From contig WLTJ01000128.1 in NCBI GenBank assembly GCA_009705435.1, forward strand, positions 1-5,475: a stretch of 5,475 nt of DNA. The letters run 5' to 3'. The notes under the pieces are model-generated. The model was given only the letters and a program-made list of their open reading frames with translations. It did not search any database and was not told the DNA's origin. This DNA is from Actinomycetota bacterium (GTDB lineage: Bacteria; Actinomycetota; Acidimicrobiia; Acidimicrobiales; Ilumatobacteraceae). Of the stretch, positions 5,149 to 5,475 are shown one piece after another; the first letter of the stretch is position 1; the number at the start of each line of letters is the position of its first letter. The position numbers and the translations under genes were made by a program.

Positions 5149-5475
5149 ATGGACGGCAACCGTCTACGGGACGAGATCGTGCTCAATTTGGCGAACATCA
5201 TCTCCTCGGCAGGGTCGCCGGCCGTATGCCTGGCAACGGTTTTGGTGGGCGATGATGCCCCCAGCCAGCGTTATGTCCGCAACAAACATGTGCAGGCCGC
5301 CAAGGCAGGGATGATCAGTCGAAATGAGGTTTTGGCCGCCGATGTTGGTCAGGCCGAGGTTGAGAATGTGGTCCGCAGGCTGGCACAAGACCCCAGCGTG
5401 CACGGCATTTTGGTACAAAGTCCGTTACCCGCTGGTTATGACGAAGAGGCTGTTTTGGCGCTCATTCCCGCTGAA
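5149..5475 (+). CDS. folD: Bifunctional methylenetetrahydrofolate dehydrogenase/cyclohydrolase, N-terminal part (3' truncated by window edge)
   Basis: The first 109 residues of FolD, the cytoplasmic enzyme that oxidises 5,10-methylene-THF with NADP+ and hydrolyses the product to 10-formyl-THF, supplying one-carbon units for purines and formyl-Met. Seen: MDGNRLRDEI at the N-terminus; VLVGDDAPSQRYVRNKH (31-47), containing the family's catalytic Tyr42 and Lys46; and VHGILVQSPLP (84-94) with Gln90, where VQLPLP is more usual. The NADP domain lies beyond the window. The start is undecided. ATG 5149 has a strong ribosome site (GGGGGAG, 8 nt away). The frame stays open back to a GTG at 5092, and the intervening codons end in GGAIL, which matches the GAI start I recall for mycobacterial FolD (MGAIMLDGK) and would be lost from an ATG 5149 product. 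The GTG also sits 7 nt after a TAGCAT box, as in leaderless mRNAs. I give the shorter form as the conservative call. Confidence 0.93.
   Translation, partial: MDGNRLRDEIVLNLANIISSAGSPAVCLATVLVGDDAPSQRYVRNKHVQAAKAGMISRNEVLAADVGQAEVENVVRRLAQDPSVHGILVQSPLPAGYDEEAVLALIPAE

Noticed and set aside
5164..5418. 84-codon minus-strand open frame opposite folD
   Set aside because: It overlaps the catalytic motifs of FolD on the other strand; no independent support.
1..5475. Search for mobile elements, CRISPR repeats, tRNA genes or a defence island
   Set aside because: No terminal repeats, regularly spaced repeats, tRNA-like cloverleaf or transposase/integrase-like product was seen; almost all bases lie in ordinary metabolic genes.

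Overview
The window is chromosomal, gene-dense bacterial DNA of moderate GC (roughly half G+C by eye). It has no rRNA, tRNA, CRISPR array, phage gene or insertion sequence that I can see. The gene content points to an actinobacterium. The evidence is a DUF3054 membrane protein (a family I associate mainly with Actinobacteria and haloarchaea), an IlvD of the ACPGxGACGG type, a FolD resembling the mycobacterial enzyme, and TAnnnT boxes at leaderless-type spacing. A moderate-GC aquatic lineage such as Acidimicrobiia is my guess, not a demonstrated assignment.

Layout: (1) 1-1134, plus strand: C-terminal two thirds of dihydroxy-acid dehydratase (ilvD), its 5' end outside the window. (2) 1131-1499, minus: a small four-helix DUF3054 membrane protein, converging on ilvD with a 4-bp overlap. 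(3) 1496-3763, minus: a YdeP/FdhA-like molybdopterin oxidoreductase alpha subunit. (4) 3720-5048, minus: a 442-residue inositol-3-phosphate synthase of the long, eukaryote-like type. (5) 5049-5148: a compact divergent control region. (6) 5149 (or 5092) to the end of the window, plus: 5' part of folD.

The three minus-strand genes probably form one transcript, ino1 > molybdopterin oxidoreductase > DUF3054. The first pair overlaps by about 44 nt (unless a downstream GTG start is used) and the second by an ATGA. The grouping joins inositol phosphate synthesis with a molybdoenzyme of unknown substrate and a membrane protein of unknown function. I know of no pathway linking them. The flanking genes ilvD and folD are housekeeping enzymes.

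The most interesting non-coding signal is the ino1/folD divergent region. Two outward-facing near-identical boxes (TAGCCT on minus, TAGCAT on plus) sit in the arms of a perfect 6-bp inverted repeat. Each lies 6-7 nt from a start codon, as expected for leaderless mRNAs. I see no defence system or other clearly new system here.
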